A stretch of 64,000 nucleotides of DNA, from contig OZ024785.1 of NCBI GenBank assembly GCA_964017065.1, forward strand, positions 5,060,588 through 5,124,587, in the 5' to 3' direction. The notes beneath the pieces are model-generated. The model did not search any database, had not been told where the DNA came from, and worked only from the letters and a program-made list of their open reading frames with translations. This document shows positions 11,872 to 24,656 of the stretch, in pieces (position 1 is the stretch's first letter; each line of letters opens with the position of its first letter). The translations under genes and the position numbers were made by a program. This stretch comes from Haliclona indistincta (taxonomy: Eukaryota > Porifera > Demospongiae > Haplosclerida > Chalinidae).

Positions 11872-12262
11872 TTAAAGAAATTAAAAAGATTTCTATCGAA
11901 ATCAAGAGGATGTAGGGTTGTGAAATCTACCACTGGTCCACAATGTAAACTAACAAGGAACAAGCATGGAATGGTAACACGATTGACTTGCTAACAGACC
12001 ATAGATCCCTACATCAGTGGCTGCTGTGGTTGGTTATAGCTAGTTCAGCTAGTTGCTGTTGACTGACACCTAACGTGCATTCAGCTTGTGACAAAGTATT
12101 GATCTTATGTACAGCCACTGATGTAGGGATCTATGGTCTGTTAGCAAGTCAATCGTGTTACCATTCCATGCTTGTTCCTTGTTAGTTTACATTGTGGACC
12201 AGTGGTAGATTTCACAACCCTACATCCTCTTGATTTCGATAGAAATCTTTTTAATTTCTTGT
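11872..12262. mobile_element. Fold-back element in EGF-2 intron
   Basis: Arms of about 147 bp (about 11872-12018 and 12113-12262) are close reverse complements around a roughly 95-bp spacer. Each arm contains ATGTAGGG near its outer end and ATCCCTACATCAGTGGC at its inner end. The inner motif differs by one base from ATCCCTACATCAGCGGC in the fold-back element at 1296-2505. No coding sequence. Confidence 0.75.
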
Positions 12263-13097
12263 TTGTGTCCTTTTTTTCTTTTTCGGCGAAGTGCAGTTCA
12301 ATATCATGCACATACTGAGCTGTCTTTGTTTCCACCATTGGTTTAGTTTTCCTGTTGTTGGTGGCTTTTCTTTATTATTGAGAATGTTAAACTTGTAGCT
12401 AATAATAATTGTTATGCTGTACATATCAGCTCGCCTACACATGCATGCAGTGGATACGAGCCCCGCCCACAATTGTTTGTAGACATGTACGGCGGTTGTA
12501 ATTATCTGGCAAGCACAGAATGGTGATCCTATAACTTGCCGTTCTTCGAAGACTCCATACAGATATGTGTTCTCCGTGAACCATACGGCGTGGAGACACT
12601 CAAGTTAGTGCTTGGTCACGTGCCCTAACCACTGCTTGGTCACGTGCGTATTGCGCAATCACAATAATGGCGTCTAACACTTAGCTGACAATGGATCACG
12701 ATCGAGAAATCGCGGAATTTATATCGCCGTTACGCTAAAAACAATGTCCAAAAGGCACATGCCAGGAGAATTTCACGACTGTTCGTGGGTGTTTTGGTTT
12801 CGGCACTGCTCGCGTAAAGGCGCTAGGCGAGTGGAAGAAAGAAAGAAAGAAAACGAAGATGACGAAAGTCGATTTTCACCGTTTTTAGGTTCGTCACTTT
12901 AGTAACAATTTCGAGCAATCTCCTTGCTACTGTACGATGGGGCAACGCCAGATAGCAGATTTAAGTGTCTTTTGACGCATAAAATTCATCACCAGGCGAA
13001 ATATCAGCGTTTGAACGCTAATACATTGTATGTAGCCGCCATCTTGTTTTCTCGTTCAACCCTACATAGGGAGGCACTACCGTGCCTCCCTAATAAA
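12263..13097. other. Remainder of the EGF-2 intron insertion
   Basis: Compared with EGF-3, this belongs to the same inserted block as the fold-back element. It contains CACGTG-type sites, a GAAA run at about 12834-12852, and at its right end a small hairpin GGAGGCAC/GTGCCTCC preceded by CAACCCTACAT, the complement of the fold-back arm's outer motif. The element may therefore span the whole block. No gene seen. Confidence 0.4.
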
Positions 13098-13459
13098 AAT
13101 GAACATTTTAAACATGTCATTAATTTTTATTCTCGTACCTGTACAATTATCCCCACAATAATTACTAGGACAAGAGCAGGTGTAGTCAGTGTTGCTGTTA
13201 CTACCAATCACACATGTTGCTCCATTCTGACAGGGATTACTGGTGACACAGATATGCACTGGAACACATCCATTGCAAGCTGTGTTTGGTTCATGACCCA
13301 TTGCACATGGGAATGCACACGCTATAAATTTGAAATTTTATAGCAATAATAATTATAGCAACATAATTATAATGATATTATGTGGTGAGAGACAGATGTC
13401 TTTTGAATATTTTTCACCAACTTGTAAAACATAAGGATCAAACAAATTTCATACTGTAG

Positions 13460-13929
13460 TAGTGTTGTAAATGTTAACAATAACTAAAACTAAAACCAGT
13501 TTTAGTAAGGGTCAAATCATTATTGTTAACAATAACAAACTATAACTAATATTACCAGACTGAACTTTACTATTAATAACTAAAACTAAAATTAGATCAA
13601 CATTTAGTTATTGTAAAGTGATTAAAAATGCAAAAACCAATCATGTGAGACAAGATTGATAGCATCTTTTTCATGTGATTGATGTAATACAACATGTTTC
13701 AAGACCTTACCACAGCTAAGAAGGCAATTCTGCTATTTCTATTGAAAAGCAACACATCTCCCTAACACTAATAGCACGCTAATAACAATAACAATAATTC
13801 ACAATAACTAAAACTAAAATGTGCTTAATTTTCTTGTAAACCATTTATAACTATAACTAAAAAGACACCAACAATGTTACTTTAACAATAACTAAACTAA
13901 AATTAAACCTCATTACTTTTACAACACTA
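13460..13929. mobile_element. hAT-type MITE between EGF-2 and ZNF-2
   Basis: 470 bp starting TAGTGTTGTAAA and ending TTTACAACACTA, flanked by TACTGTAG on the left and TAATGTAG on the right (8 bp, one mismatch). The other units have one copy of this octamer and no insert. The interior is AT-rich with many AATAACTAAAACTAAAA runs on both strands. The ends and the 8-bp duplication fit hAT non-autonomous elements. Confidence 0.75.
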
Positions 13930-14101
13930 TAATGTAGCTACATGCATAATGACAGGTCATGTTGCTATAGTAATGATGGTTTATGCAAAAGAATAATTAT
14001 TGATAGATCATAATAATTATTGCGTGAATAACAAACAGTGTGATACACCACTGCACCCTATAGCTAAAGTAGTTGATCCACTCAATGAAGAGCTGATTAG
14101 A

Positions 14102-16936
14102 TCAATGCATTTTCTGCTTGTGTCTATTACAAGTTGAACGCAAGGTGAAACACCGTCCACATATATCACACGAGTATGGCTTCTCTCCAGTGTGAGTTCT
14201 GATGTGACGTTGCAAAATCGCATCACTATGTTTGGTAGAGTATGGACAATGAGGGCACTGGTATACTTTAGCTTGATCAGTTGAATGCTTTGTACGCATA
14301 TGGTGAGAGAGATTACCTGAATGAGCAAACCTCAGACCACATTCCTCACACGAGTATGGTTTCTCTCCAGTGTGAGTTCTGATGTGACGATGCAAATCTC
14401 TAGCACTATGTTTGGTAGAGTATGGACAATGAGGGCACTGGTGTACCTTAGCTTGATCAGTTGAATGCTTTGTACGCATATGGTGAGAGAGACCAGCTGA
14501 CCGAGTAAAGCTCTGACCACATTCCTCACACGAGTAAGGATTCTCTCCAGTATGAGTTCTGATGTGACGATGCCAATCTCCAGCACTATGTTTGGTAGAG
14601 TATGGACAATGAGGGCACTGGTGTACCTTAGCTTGATCAGTTGAATGTTTTGAAAACATATGATAAGAGAGACTACCTGACTGAGCAAACCTATGACCAC
14701 ATTCCTCACACGAGTATTGTTTCTCTCCAGTGTGAGTATAGATATGGTTTTTCAAATGGTGAGATCTCTTGGCTACGTAAGGACAGTGAGGGCACTGGTA
14801 TGACTTGTTTAGACGAGGACGAGACGAACTTGATTTCGGATGTTTTGAAATTGTCGTAGTGTACATGTAGGCTTGACTACTCAATGCAGTACTGTGGTCT
14901 GAGGTCACATCCTGTTCTACTGCCTGCAAAGCAAAACATGATTTTTATGAGGAAAGTAATTAATGCACAGTATAAGCAAGCTGACCTCTTCACAATGTTG
15001 ATCACTATCTTCATCATTTGTCACATCTTGTTCTACATTATCTGACATATCTTGGTCTTCTTCTGTCACTTTTTCCTCTTCCATCACCACCTCATGACTC
15101 ATAGCCACACCCATATCACCTGCTTCACTACAACTAGTCTATAAGATAATACAAAGGCCTCACGACCACACTATAAACATGTACTTACAGGAAAGTGAGG
15201 GCACTGGTATTTCTCATCATTATTTTGCTGATACTCATGATCATCGGAGAACGTTTTGCAATAGGCCTGTTTAGCGTTCTGCATACGACGATCTAATAGT
15301 GCAAAATATTTAAAGTCGACAGTGTAAATGCCTTTTGTTGACTCACAAACAGTCTCTACTGTGACCAGTTCAATGAGAGGGTTGAGTGAGTGTATCTGAT
15401 CACTGACGACTGATAGCTCTTCAAATAGCTCACCCAGTCTCTGATAATAGAGAGAGACAGTGCAGCAGACAGGGTGAGTAGGGTTGGTACCGTATCATGA
15501 CTCTCACTGCTTTCCTCATCTCTCATCATGTGTATGCACACACACGTTACAATGGAGTATCGTAGCTGTAGCAAGTACTGTAGATTCACATCACTCCACT
15601 CCTGTTGCTGCTCCTCAAGGCCACGCCTCTTCTTGTTGACTGCATCCTCTGTGACCATCTGTATACACTCTGAACAGACCATCACAGTACATGCTAGTAT
15701 AGTGTCTCAGCTAGCCACACCTTCCATAGTGTCCAAGATACTGATGGCTGCCTCTAAGTGTGTGTCCTGGTCAGCAGTATTGAGTTCTGAGAACACATCA
15801 TAGTACTTCTGTGTGAGAGAGTCAAATATTGGCATGCCACACCCACTCACTCACCGTGCCTATTGTATCAATCCAGTGTTGCTCATGATCAATCAATGAT
15901 GACAGTGTCCTCCGTCGATCTTCTAACTCTTTCAACTCTGACCTGGTCTTTGTCAATGTTTCTCTCACTTCTGTTTCCTCTACTCGTTGCTCTATCACGC
16001 TTTTCTCCAGATGCCATATCCTCTCACTCAGCTGCTCCTGTCTCCCAAGGTTAGTGAACCTCTTTGTCTTCAGTTCAGTCATTGTTGCTGTGAACTCCAC
16101 ATCATGTAAATTACTCTTGAGTTTCTCTGTGTAAGTGCATTAGTACATCAGTATATTGTGTGACGTGTGTCTCTTACTGATCTTGTCTGCAATACTCTCA
16201 TACACAGCTCTCTCCTGCTCCACAATCTCTGTCTCCTTCTCCACTAGCTCCAATGCTTCAACACGTTGCTTCTCTAGTTCCTCAAGAGTCACTGTATCCT
16301 CTTCCTCCTGCTCTCTCCTCTTCACCAGCTCACAGTTCCTCACAGCTTCTTCAATAGCCTCCTCTGTAAGTAGATAATGATTGTTTACTTAAATAGCAAT
16401 AAAAATCTAGATTATTATTTTAACAACTTGTAACAAGTATCAAACGTGCATTCTTGATATCTACCTGAGCATTGTTCACATTTCTTCAACTCCTCTCTCC
16501 TCATATCTTCCTCTCCCTCCACTAAACTATTTAAGTAGCTCTTGTAAGCTCTGCCATACCCGTCTAGTGCAGGTGTTTGTGGTACCAGTCGACCATAGTT
16601 GTAAGCAAGGTCAAGATGGTTGAGTACTTTAGTGGGTGTAACTGTAGGGAGGTTGTGAGTGTGAGCTAGTGAGAGGACCTGGTCAATCTTGGCTAGCAGT
16701 TGTTGAGGTATGGCTGAAAAGGAGATAGTTTGAGTTGTATCACCATACAATAACCAGCTAGCTTGCTAACCATCGCCACGTGTAGCTGATGATGTCACGG
16801 TTTCTTCTACATAGACGCGTCTAGCGGACAGATCATTCCCTATACGACGAGGAAAACGTTACTATTACACTATACACGAGACAGACTTACCAGATCTGCT
16901 CAACAGCTCGGTACTACAGCAACTAGTGAAAGACAT
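14102..16936 (-). CDS. ZNF-2: coiled-coil C2H2 zinc-finger protein, 8 fingers
   Basis: Same ten-exon layout as ZNF-1. Exon 1 is 16891-16936, exon 2 starts at 16465, and the finger exon is 14102-14923 (822 nt, exactly 180 nt longer than in ZNF-1). The extra length is one A-B finger pair. No stop or frameshift was found; predicted length is about 740 residues. The A fingers differ mainly in the three or four residues after STKHS (AGD, ARD, DAI), where DNA contacts are expected; the B fingers differ at GSL, AGL, GNL. The last finger has CDICGRCF. Finger 2 ends HMFSKH where the others have HMRTKH. Introns 1 and 3 lack the insertions present in ZNF-1. Confidence 0.85.
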
Positions 16937-17840
16937 GGACTCGAGGCTCGAACATGCGTCACGTAAACTGAAAAGTGGGTGTGTCCTATGCGCGCGAAAT
17001 TCAAGCATGCAATGAGTGGTTGTAGTGCTAGCGAACTATGTCATGGTTAAAGGCACGGTAACTCTTTACCTTTCCTGGTATCGTCTATTATAGTTTTTCA
17101 GTAAGATATTCTCCTGCGGACCTCACATGTAGTACTAAATTAAAGCACACTGTCATACAAATTCGTTTGACAATATTCTCGTTTTTCATCATAATAGAAT
17201 CTGTTCATTTAGAATCAGTTATTGTTTATCACGTACAACATGGCAGCTGTGAGATAGCCAACTCATTTTTTGTAGTTCTTCATTTGAGGGTTGATGGTCT
17301 CCAATGCTGTGATCCAATACTAAGAGTAGATGAATAAAGTAACATTAGTACAATTGATGGTTTCTAATGGTAAAATGTTCCAGAGTTGGGTAACAGAACA
17401 GAAGAAAGGATAGTTATATTGATAAGTGCGAGCAAAAGGAACTTTAAATTGAAACACTAGATCTTAATCTTGAAAGAGATAAAAGAGGAGGAAGAAGATC
17501 AGGAGGAAAATAAACAATACTGTGAATCAGCTGTGAATAATTTTAAAGAGAGTGGTCAGGGACTGGAAAGATTGGCGGTCTTGAAGAGATTGTAGCTTAG
17601 ACAGATCAAGAAGGTCTTCATCCGGCTAGTATAGTGCCTAATCACTCCATCTAGTGATTCCAATCCATATTATACGCTACTATCTTTATGCTGCTTGAAC
17701 ATTGCATGAGCCACACCCAACAGTCAAATTCATGTGTCGGTATTTCCTTATTGATTAAACACAATAACTGAATAACAGTAATCATTATGACAGAGATACA
17801 CTATCTGGGGACTATGTACCTAAACACTACACAGATCTGA
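16937..17840. other. Array spacer between ZNF-2 and EGF-3
   Basis: Upstream block of ZNF-2 followed by the EGF 3' spacer, close to its counterparts at 9810-10711. No gene seen. This is one of the least interrupted examples of the junction. Confidence 0.7.
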
Positions 17841-19487
17841 CTATACATAAATGTTTTCCAGCTTCAAATTTTCTTTATCTTTTTCTTCTTCAACATTAGG
17901 ATTTTTGTCTTCTTTCTCAATGTCTTTGCAGCACCTCCATATCATCAGCACAGGTACAAGTATCAAGAAGAATATGAAGACAATCCCTAAAGCTATCAAG
18001 AGCCACTGCCACCATGTGAGAATCATAGCAGGAGTTATTGAAGCTGATAAAACGAAGAAAAAATGATTTCAATATTGGTGTGTGTTCTTACTGCATTGCA
18101 ACTTGTCCTCCGAGTTGAATCCAATATTACACATATCACATCCCAGTCTGGATTGAGAGCACAAGGCACAGTTCATCACACCACACTCTGTGCAGTCAGC
18201 TCCTCTCCAGGAGTTGACACAAGTACATGAGTATCCTTCACCATCACTTGAACATCTACCACCATTTTGACATGGATTTGGTGAGCAAGGGCTCCCTCTT
18301 GTAGCTAAAATACGAATTATTACTGAGTAAAATATATAAAGTTAATTTTATACTCACAGCAATTTTTGTCAGTGAAGGAGGTACACATGAGCAGGTGTAG
18401 TCAGTGTTGCTGTTGGTACCAATATTACATGTTGCTCCATTCTGACAGGGATTGCTAGTGACACAGATATGCACTGGAACACATATACCAGTGCAGGTTG
18501 AGTTTGGTTCGTACCCAGCCATTAGACAAGGAAGATCGCATACTGAAAGAAAACAGAATAGCTGATGTTCAATAACATTTCATGCTCACTTTCGCAATTT
18601 TGTCCAGTGAAGTTTGCAAGACATGAGCAGGTATAGTTAGTGTTGCTGTTAGTACCAAAATTACATGTTCCTCCATTTTGACAGGGATTGCTAGTGGAAC
18701 AGATATGTACTGGATTACATCCGGTACAAGCTGAGTTGGCCTCAAAACCCAGTGGACAAGGAAGAACACACTGTGCCGAAACTGATGACATATTATAGTA
18801 CCACTATTTTTATCATTTGTATGGACTTACTGTCACAATTTTGTCCAGTGTAGTCAGGAAGACATGAGCAGGTGTAGTCAGTGTTGCTGTTGGCACAGAT
18901 ATTACATGTTGCTCCATTCTGACAGGGATTGTTAGTTAGACATGTATGCACTGGAACACAGCTGTCATAAGCTGGGTTTGCCTCCTGACCCAGTGGACAA
19001 GCGAGAACACACTCTGAAAAATAGATACAACACAAGTGTTGGATCATCTACAGTAATAAATTTGTCAGCTAGCTTACGGTCACAAGTCTGTCCTGAGTAG
19101 TTGGGAGGACATGAGCAGGTGTAGTCAGTGTTGCTAGTGCCGATATTACATGTTGCTCCATTCTGACAGGGATTGCTAGTTAGACAAATGTGTACCGGAT
19201 CACACATAGTGCAACCTGAGTTAGCCTCCTCACCCGGAGAACATGAAAGAACACAATCTATAACAGTTATAGAAAATGAAAGTTTTAAACATGTCATTAA
19301 TTTTATTCTCATACTTATACAATTATCTCAACCATATATAATTACTAGGACATGAGCAGGTGTAGTCAGTGTTGCTGTTACTACCAATCACACATGTTAT
19401 TTCATTCTGACAGGGATTGCTGGTGACACAGATATGCACTGGAACACATCCAGTGAAAGCTGTGTTTGGCACATGGGAATGCACACG
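17841..19487 (-). pseudogene. EGF-3: 5'-truncated, decayed EGF/TM gene
   Basis: Keeps more cassettes than EGF-1, EGF-2 and EGF-5: besides the usual set it has the exon ending MSSVSAQCVLPCPLG (18593-18784), matching exon 5 of the intact gene. The third-cassette Cys that is TGA in EGF-1, -2 and -5 is TGT here. It is still broken: 14 nt are missing near the start of the first cassette (TGTGCCAAACAC), and one C is lost in the cassette at about 18358-18540 (GTACCTCCTTCAC for GTACCTCCCTTCAC). The TM exon (17841-18050) is open and encodes WWQWLLIALGIVFIFFLILV plus a charged tail. It is therefore an independently decayed copy. Confidence 0.8.
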
Positions 19488-19778
19488 CTATAATTAGAAA
19501 TTTTATAGCAATAATAATCATTATAGCAACATAAATATTATGTGGTGAGAGACAGTGATTATTTTTCACCAAGTCGCAAAACATAAGGATCAAACAAATT
19601 TCATACTGTAGCTACATGTATAATGACAGGTCATGTTGCTATTATAGTAATGATGGTTTATGCAAAAGAATAATTATTGATAGATCATAATAATTATTGC
19701 GTGAATAACAAACAGTGTGATACACCACTGCACCCTATAGCTAAAGTAGTTGATCCACTCAATGAAGAGCTGACCAGA

Positions 19779-22607
19779 TCAATGCATTTTCCGCTTGTGT
19801 TTATTACAAGTTGAACGCAAGGTGAAGAACTGCCCACATATCTCACACGAGTATGGTTTCTCTCCAGTGTGAGTTCTGATGTGACGATGCAAATCTCCAG
19901 TACTATGTTTGGTAGAGTATGGACAATGAGGGCACTGGTGTACCTTAGCTTGATCAGTTGAATGCTTTGTACGCATATGGTGAGAGAGATTACCTGACTG
20001 AGCAAACCTCAGACCACATTCCTCACACGAGTATGGTTTCTCTCCAGTGTGAGTTCTGATGTGACAACGCAAATCTCTAGCACTATGTTTGGTAGAGTAT
20101 GGACAATGAGGGCACTGATGTACCTTAGCTTGATCAGATGAATGCTTTGTACGCATATGATAAGAGAGACTACCTGACCGAGTAAAGCTCTGACCACATT
20201 CCTTACACGAGTAAGGTTTCTCTCCAGTGTGAGTTCGGATGTGACGTTGCAAATCTTGAGCACTATGTTTGGTAGAGTATGGACAATGAGGGCACTGGTG
20301 TACCTTAGTTTGATCAGTTGAATGCTTTGTACGCATATGATAAGAGAGACTACCTGACTGAGCAAACCATTGACCACATTCCTCACACGAGTATGGTTTG
20401 TCTCCAGTGTGAGTATAGATATGGTTTTTCAAATGGTGAGATCTCTTGGCTACGTAAGGACAGTGAGGGCACTGGTATGACTTGTTTAGACGAGGACGAG
20501 ACGAACTTGATTTCGGATGTTTTGAAATTGTCGTAGTGTACATGTAGGCTTGACTACTCAGTGCAGTACTGTGGTCAGAGGTCACATCCTGTTCTACGGC
20601 CTGCAAAGCAAAACATGATTTTTATGAGGAAAGTAATCAATGCACTGCATATGCAAGCTGACCTCTTCACAATGTTGATCACTATCTTCATCACTTGTCA
20701 CATCTTGTTCTACATTATCTGACATATCTTGGTTTGTCACTTTGTCCTCTTCAATCATCACCTCATGACTCATAGCCACACCCACATCACCGGCTTCACT
20801 ACAACTAGTCTATTAGATAATACAAAGGCCTCACGATCACACTATAAACATTATAAACATGTACTTACAGGAAAGTGAGGGCACTGGTATTTCTCATCAT
20901 TTTGCTGATATTCATGATCAACGGAGAACGTTTTGCAATAGACCTGTTTAGCGTTCTGCATACGACGATCTAATAGTGCAAAATATTTAAAGTCGACAGT
21001 GCAAATGCATTTTGTTGACTCACAAACAGTCTCTACTGTGACCAGTTCAATGAGAGGGTTGAGTGAGTGTATCTGATAACTGACGACTAATAGCTCTTCA
21101 AATAGCTCACCCAGTCTCTGATAATAGAGAGAGACAGTGCAGCAGACAGGGTAAGTAGGGTTGGTACCTTATCATGACTCTCACTGCTTTCCTCATCTCT
21201 CATCATGTGTATGCACACACACGTTACAATGGAGTATCGTAGCTGTAGCAAGTACTGTAGCTTCACATCACTCCACTCCTGTTGCTGCTCCTTGTGGCCA
21301 CGCCTCTTCTTGTTGACTGCATCCTCTGTGACCATCTGTATACACTCTGAACAGACCCTCACAGTACATGCTAGTATAGTGTCTCAGCTAGCCACACCTT
21401 CCATAGTGTCCAAGATACTGATGGCTGCCTCTAAGTGTGTGTCCTGGTCTGCAATATTGAGCTCTGAGAACATTTCATAGTCCTTCTGTGTGAGAGAGTC
21501 AACTATTGGCATACCACACCCACTCGCTCACCATGCCTATTGTCTCGATCCATTGTTCTTCATGATCGATCAATGATGACAGTGTCCTCCATCGATCCTC
21601 TAACTCTTTCAACTCTGACCTGGCCTTTGTCAATGTTTCTCTCACTTCTGTTTCCTCTACTCGTTGCTCTATCACACTGTTCTCCAGATGCCATATCCTC
21701 TCACTCAGCTGTTCTTGTCTCTCAAGGTTAGTGAACCTCTTTGTCTTCAGTTCAGTCATTGTTGCTGTGAACTCCACATCATCTAGTTCACTCTTGAGTT
21801 TCTCTGTGTGAGTACATTAGTACATCAGTATATTGTGTGACGTGTGTCTCTTACTGATCTTGTCTGCAATACTCTCATACACAGCTCTCTCCTGCTCCAC
21901 AATCTCTTTCTCCTTCTCCACTAGCTTCAATGCTTCAACACGTTGCTTCTCTAGTTCCTCAAGAGTCACTGTATCCTCTTCCTCCTGCTCTCTCCTCTTC
22001 ACCAGCTCATAGTTCCTCACAGCTTCTTCAACAGCCTCCTCTGTAAGTAGATAATGGTTGTTTACTTAAATAGCAATAAAAAATCTAGACTTGACAACAA
22101 ATTTTAACAAGTTGAGTAACATTTTTGATGTCTACCTGAGCATTGTTCACATTTCTCCAACTCCTCTCTCGTCCTATCTTTCTCTCCCTCCACTAAACTA
22201 TTCAAGTAGCTCTTGTAAGCTCTGCCATACTTGTCCATTGATGGTGTTTGTGGAACCAGTCGACCATAGTTGTAAGCAAGGTCAAGATGGTTGAGTACTT
22301 TAGTGGGTGTAACTGTAGGGAGGTTGTGAGTGTGAACTAGTGATAGGATCTTGTCAATCTTGGCTAGCAGTTGTTGAGGTATGGCTGAAGAGAAGATAGT
22401 TTGAGTTGTATCACCAAAATATAACCAGCTAGCTTGCTAACCATCGCCACGTGTAGCTGATGACGTCACGGTTTCTTCTACATAGCGGCGTCTAGCGGAC
22501 ATATCGTTCCCTATACGAGGAGGACAACGTTACTAGTACACTATACACGAGACAGACTTACCAGATCTGCTCAACAGCTCGGTACTGCAGCAACTTGTGA
22601 AAGACAT
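19779..22607 (-). CDS. ZNF-3: coiled-coil C2H2 zinc-finger protein, 8 fingers
   Basis: Ten exons as in ZNF-1; exon 1 is 22562-22607 and the finger exon 19779-20600. All reading frames are open. Compared with ZNF-2 the finger exon has the same length but different helix residues (AQD, ARD, TGD in the A fingers), and the last finger reads CEICGQFF. Exon 9 has a small in-frame loss (KVTNQDMSDN for KVTEEDQDMSDN). The linker after finger 1 is TGDKP instead of TGEKP. Upstream lies the expected conserved block; downstream, after about 290 bp, comes EGF-3. Confidence 0.85.
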
Positions 22608-23284
22608 GGCCTCGAGGCTCGAACACGCGTCACGTAAACTGAAAAGTGGGTGTGTCCTATGCGCGCGAAATTCAAGCATGCAATGAGTGGTTGTAGTGCT
22701 AGCGAACTATGTCATCATGGTAAGGCACGGTCACTCTTTACCTTTCTTGGTATCGTCTATTTCTCACTATTAGTTTTTCATTAAGATATTCTCCTGCGGA
22801 CCTCACATGTAGTACTAAATCAAAGCACTGTCATACAAATTCGTTTGACAATATTCTCGTTTTTCATCATAATAGAATCTGTTCATTTAGAATCAGTTAT
22901 TGTTTATCACGTACAGCATGGCAGCTGTGAGATAGCCAACTCATTTTTTGTAGTTCTTCATTTGAGGTTTGATGGTCCCCACAACTGTGATCCAATAGTA
23001 AGAGTAGATAAGTAAAGTAAGGTTAGTACAATTGATGGTTTCTAATGGTAAATTGTTCCAGAGTTGGGTAACAGAATAGAAGAAAGAATGGTTGTATTAA
23101 TTAGTGTGAGCAATAGGAACTTTAAATTGAAACACTAGATCTTAATCTTGAAAGAGATAAAAGGGGAGGAAGAAGATCAGGAGGAAAATAAACAATAATT
23201 ATTGTTAAAGAGAGTGGTCTGGGACTGGAAAGATCGACGGCCTTGAAGAGAATGTAGCTTAGACAGATCAAGAAGGTCTTCCGG
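22608..23284. other. Array spacer left of ZNF-4's lost EGF partner
   Basis: ZNF-3 upstream block followed by the EGF 3' spacer. The expected TM exon and EGF cassettes do not follow: the homology ends at the minisatellite. This is the left scar of the missing EGF-4. Confidence 0.65.
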
Positions 23285-23487
23285 CTAGTGTCAGCTAGTC
23301 ACTCCAGCTAGTGTAGTGTCAGCTAGTGTAGTGTCAGCTAGTCACTCCAGCTAGTGTAGTGTCAGCTAGTGTAGTGTCAGCTAGTCACTCCAGCTAGTGT
23401 AGTGTCAGCTAGTGTAGTGTCAGCTAGTGTAGTGTCAGCTAGTCACTCCAGCTAGTGTAGTGTCAGCTAGTCACTCCAGCTAGTCTC
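23285..23487. repeat. Minisatellite of CAGCTAGTGTAGTGT and TAGTCACTC units
   Basis: About 200 bp of alternating CAGCTAGTGTAGTGT and CAGCTAGTCACTC units, an expansion of the motif present once to three times at 4170-4255, 10495-10525 and 38560-38600. It sits exactly where array homology stops. Confidence 0.8.
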
Positions 23488-23931
23488 AAGCCCTATCCTA
23501 TCACACATCAAGCTAGACTACTCTATATACTGACTGGACCAGTAGATGATGCTGGTTAGTGACATGTGCAAGAGAGAATTGTGATCAATACACAAGTATT
23601 AATTTAATTATAGCTAAAATCATTTAACGGGCATTCGATAGAACTGCTACACATTCCAACGGTATCATGTAGTGAACTCTCTCACCAATCTGAACAGTTA
23701 AAAAAGTTTATATGCCATGTTACATGTGTAAAAGATGTCTCCGTGCATTTTTTCCCCGAAATTTTGACACCGCTCAATTTTTTGTAGTCCACTGGTGTCT
23801 GAATAAGCGAGGCTCTTGTGTAGTCTGAACCATTAGCTATAGCAGTAATGGCAGCTACATAATAATCAATCTCTCCCCTCTATCTCTCCCCACCTGGCCC
23901 ATCCCTCTCTCCTCTCTCTCCCGTCCTCCAG
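23488..23931. other. Unassigned sequence before the plus-strand gene fragment
   Basis: Not part of the array. It ends with a pyrimidine-rich tract (about 23870-23930) that acts as the 3' splice site of the exon that follows. Upstream exons of that gene were not found. Confidence 0.4.
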
Positions 23932-24656
23932 GGTACATATGCTGGTCCGACTCAATGTGTGACACATCAAGCTCTCACTCCTGTACTAGCTGCTCTAACC
24001 TCAAGGATCTAGGGAAGACTCTGAGAGTACTGCTGACAGTCAGATCAGCAGAGTGGAGTGCTGATACTATCATTTCCATCTTTGATGAACCATTGACAAG
24101 ATCAGTCGTGGGTTTTTTTATTATCAAGCGGTTCAGTTTTGAAATGTTTACATTAGGACTTAGAAGTTAGTGACTTTTTTATTTCTTGTGATGTGTTTAT
24201 TGAGTGTTTTAGTGAAACTTTCGATATTATTTTATTGTAGGTGTGCCTATGGACTGGTCTATAGATAAGGCAGCTACTCTACTGATGTGGAGTGGTAGTG
24301 AGGTAACTCAAGCTATACTTGGTAACATGAAGCTCAACTCAGAGCTGATCAAGTACATCCACGCCCTCGATCGTGTGTGTGATAAACAAGACAGTGAAGA
24401 GGACGACTCACTACAACCTTTGAAGTATAATTACTGTACAGCATTAGTTGCAATAAACTTTGTTTATGTAAATGCTTGCCTCTGATATCAAATTTAAAAA
24501 CAATTATTGTTCGCTTACTTTCTTTAGGTGGTACCTTGAAATTCTTTGTTTTGTCGTAAGTATTCAGCCCCTGCTCAGGGATTCATGGCTGGGTTACATT
24601 ACTGAGCTGTTCGTGTCCACGAGTGTCATGAGTGACGAGTCAGGTGAGGACGATTA
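23932..24656 (+). CDS. 3' exons of an unrecognised gene with an acidic C-terminus
   Basis: Three exons fit with matching phases: about 23932-24112 (after CCTCCAG), 24241-24430, and 24529-24656 (after CTTTCTTTAG), ending in a stop after SDESGEDD. The translated part is about 165 residues: a Cys-rich start (CTSCSNL), then ISIFDEPLTRSVV, MDWSIDKAATLLMWSGSEV and WYLEILCFVVSIQPL. I do not recognise the family. No initiator ATG or 5' exon is evident, so this is either the tail of a gene truncated when it was inserted here or a gene whose 5' exons I missed. The opposite orientation and unrelated sequence set it apart from the array. Confidence 0.5.

Larger units (their letters stand above)
10712..13321 (-). 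pseudogene. EGF-2: 5'-truncated, decayed EGF/TM gene
   Basis: Same exon set as EGF-1: first cassette at about 13141-13321, then about 11705-11860, 11455-11630, 11215-11400, 10960-11165, TM/tail exon at 10712-10910. Lesions: a 10-nt deletion in the second cassette (GAGGCT joined directly to GCACTATG), a TGA at the first Cys of the third cassette, and the 2-nt insertion in the last cassette that is also present in EGF-1. The TM exon is open and ends KLQNTEV-stop. The first intron is blown up by about 1.2 kb of inserted DNA (11872 to about 13097). There is no signal peptide and no start upstream of the first cassette. Confidence 0.82.
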
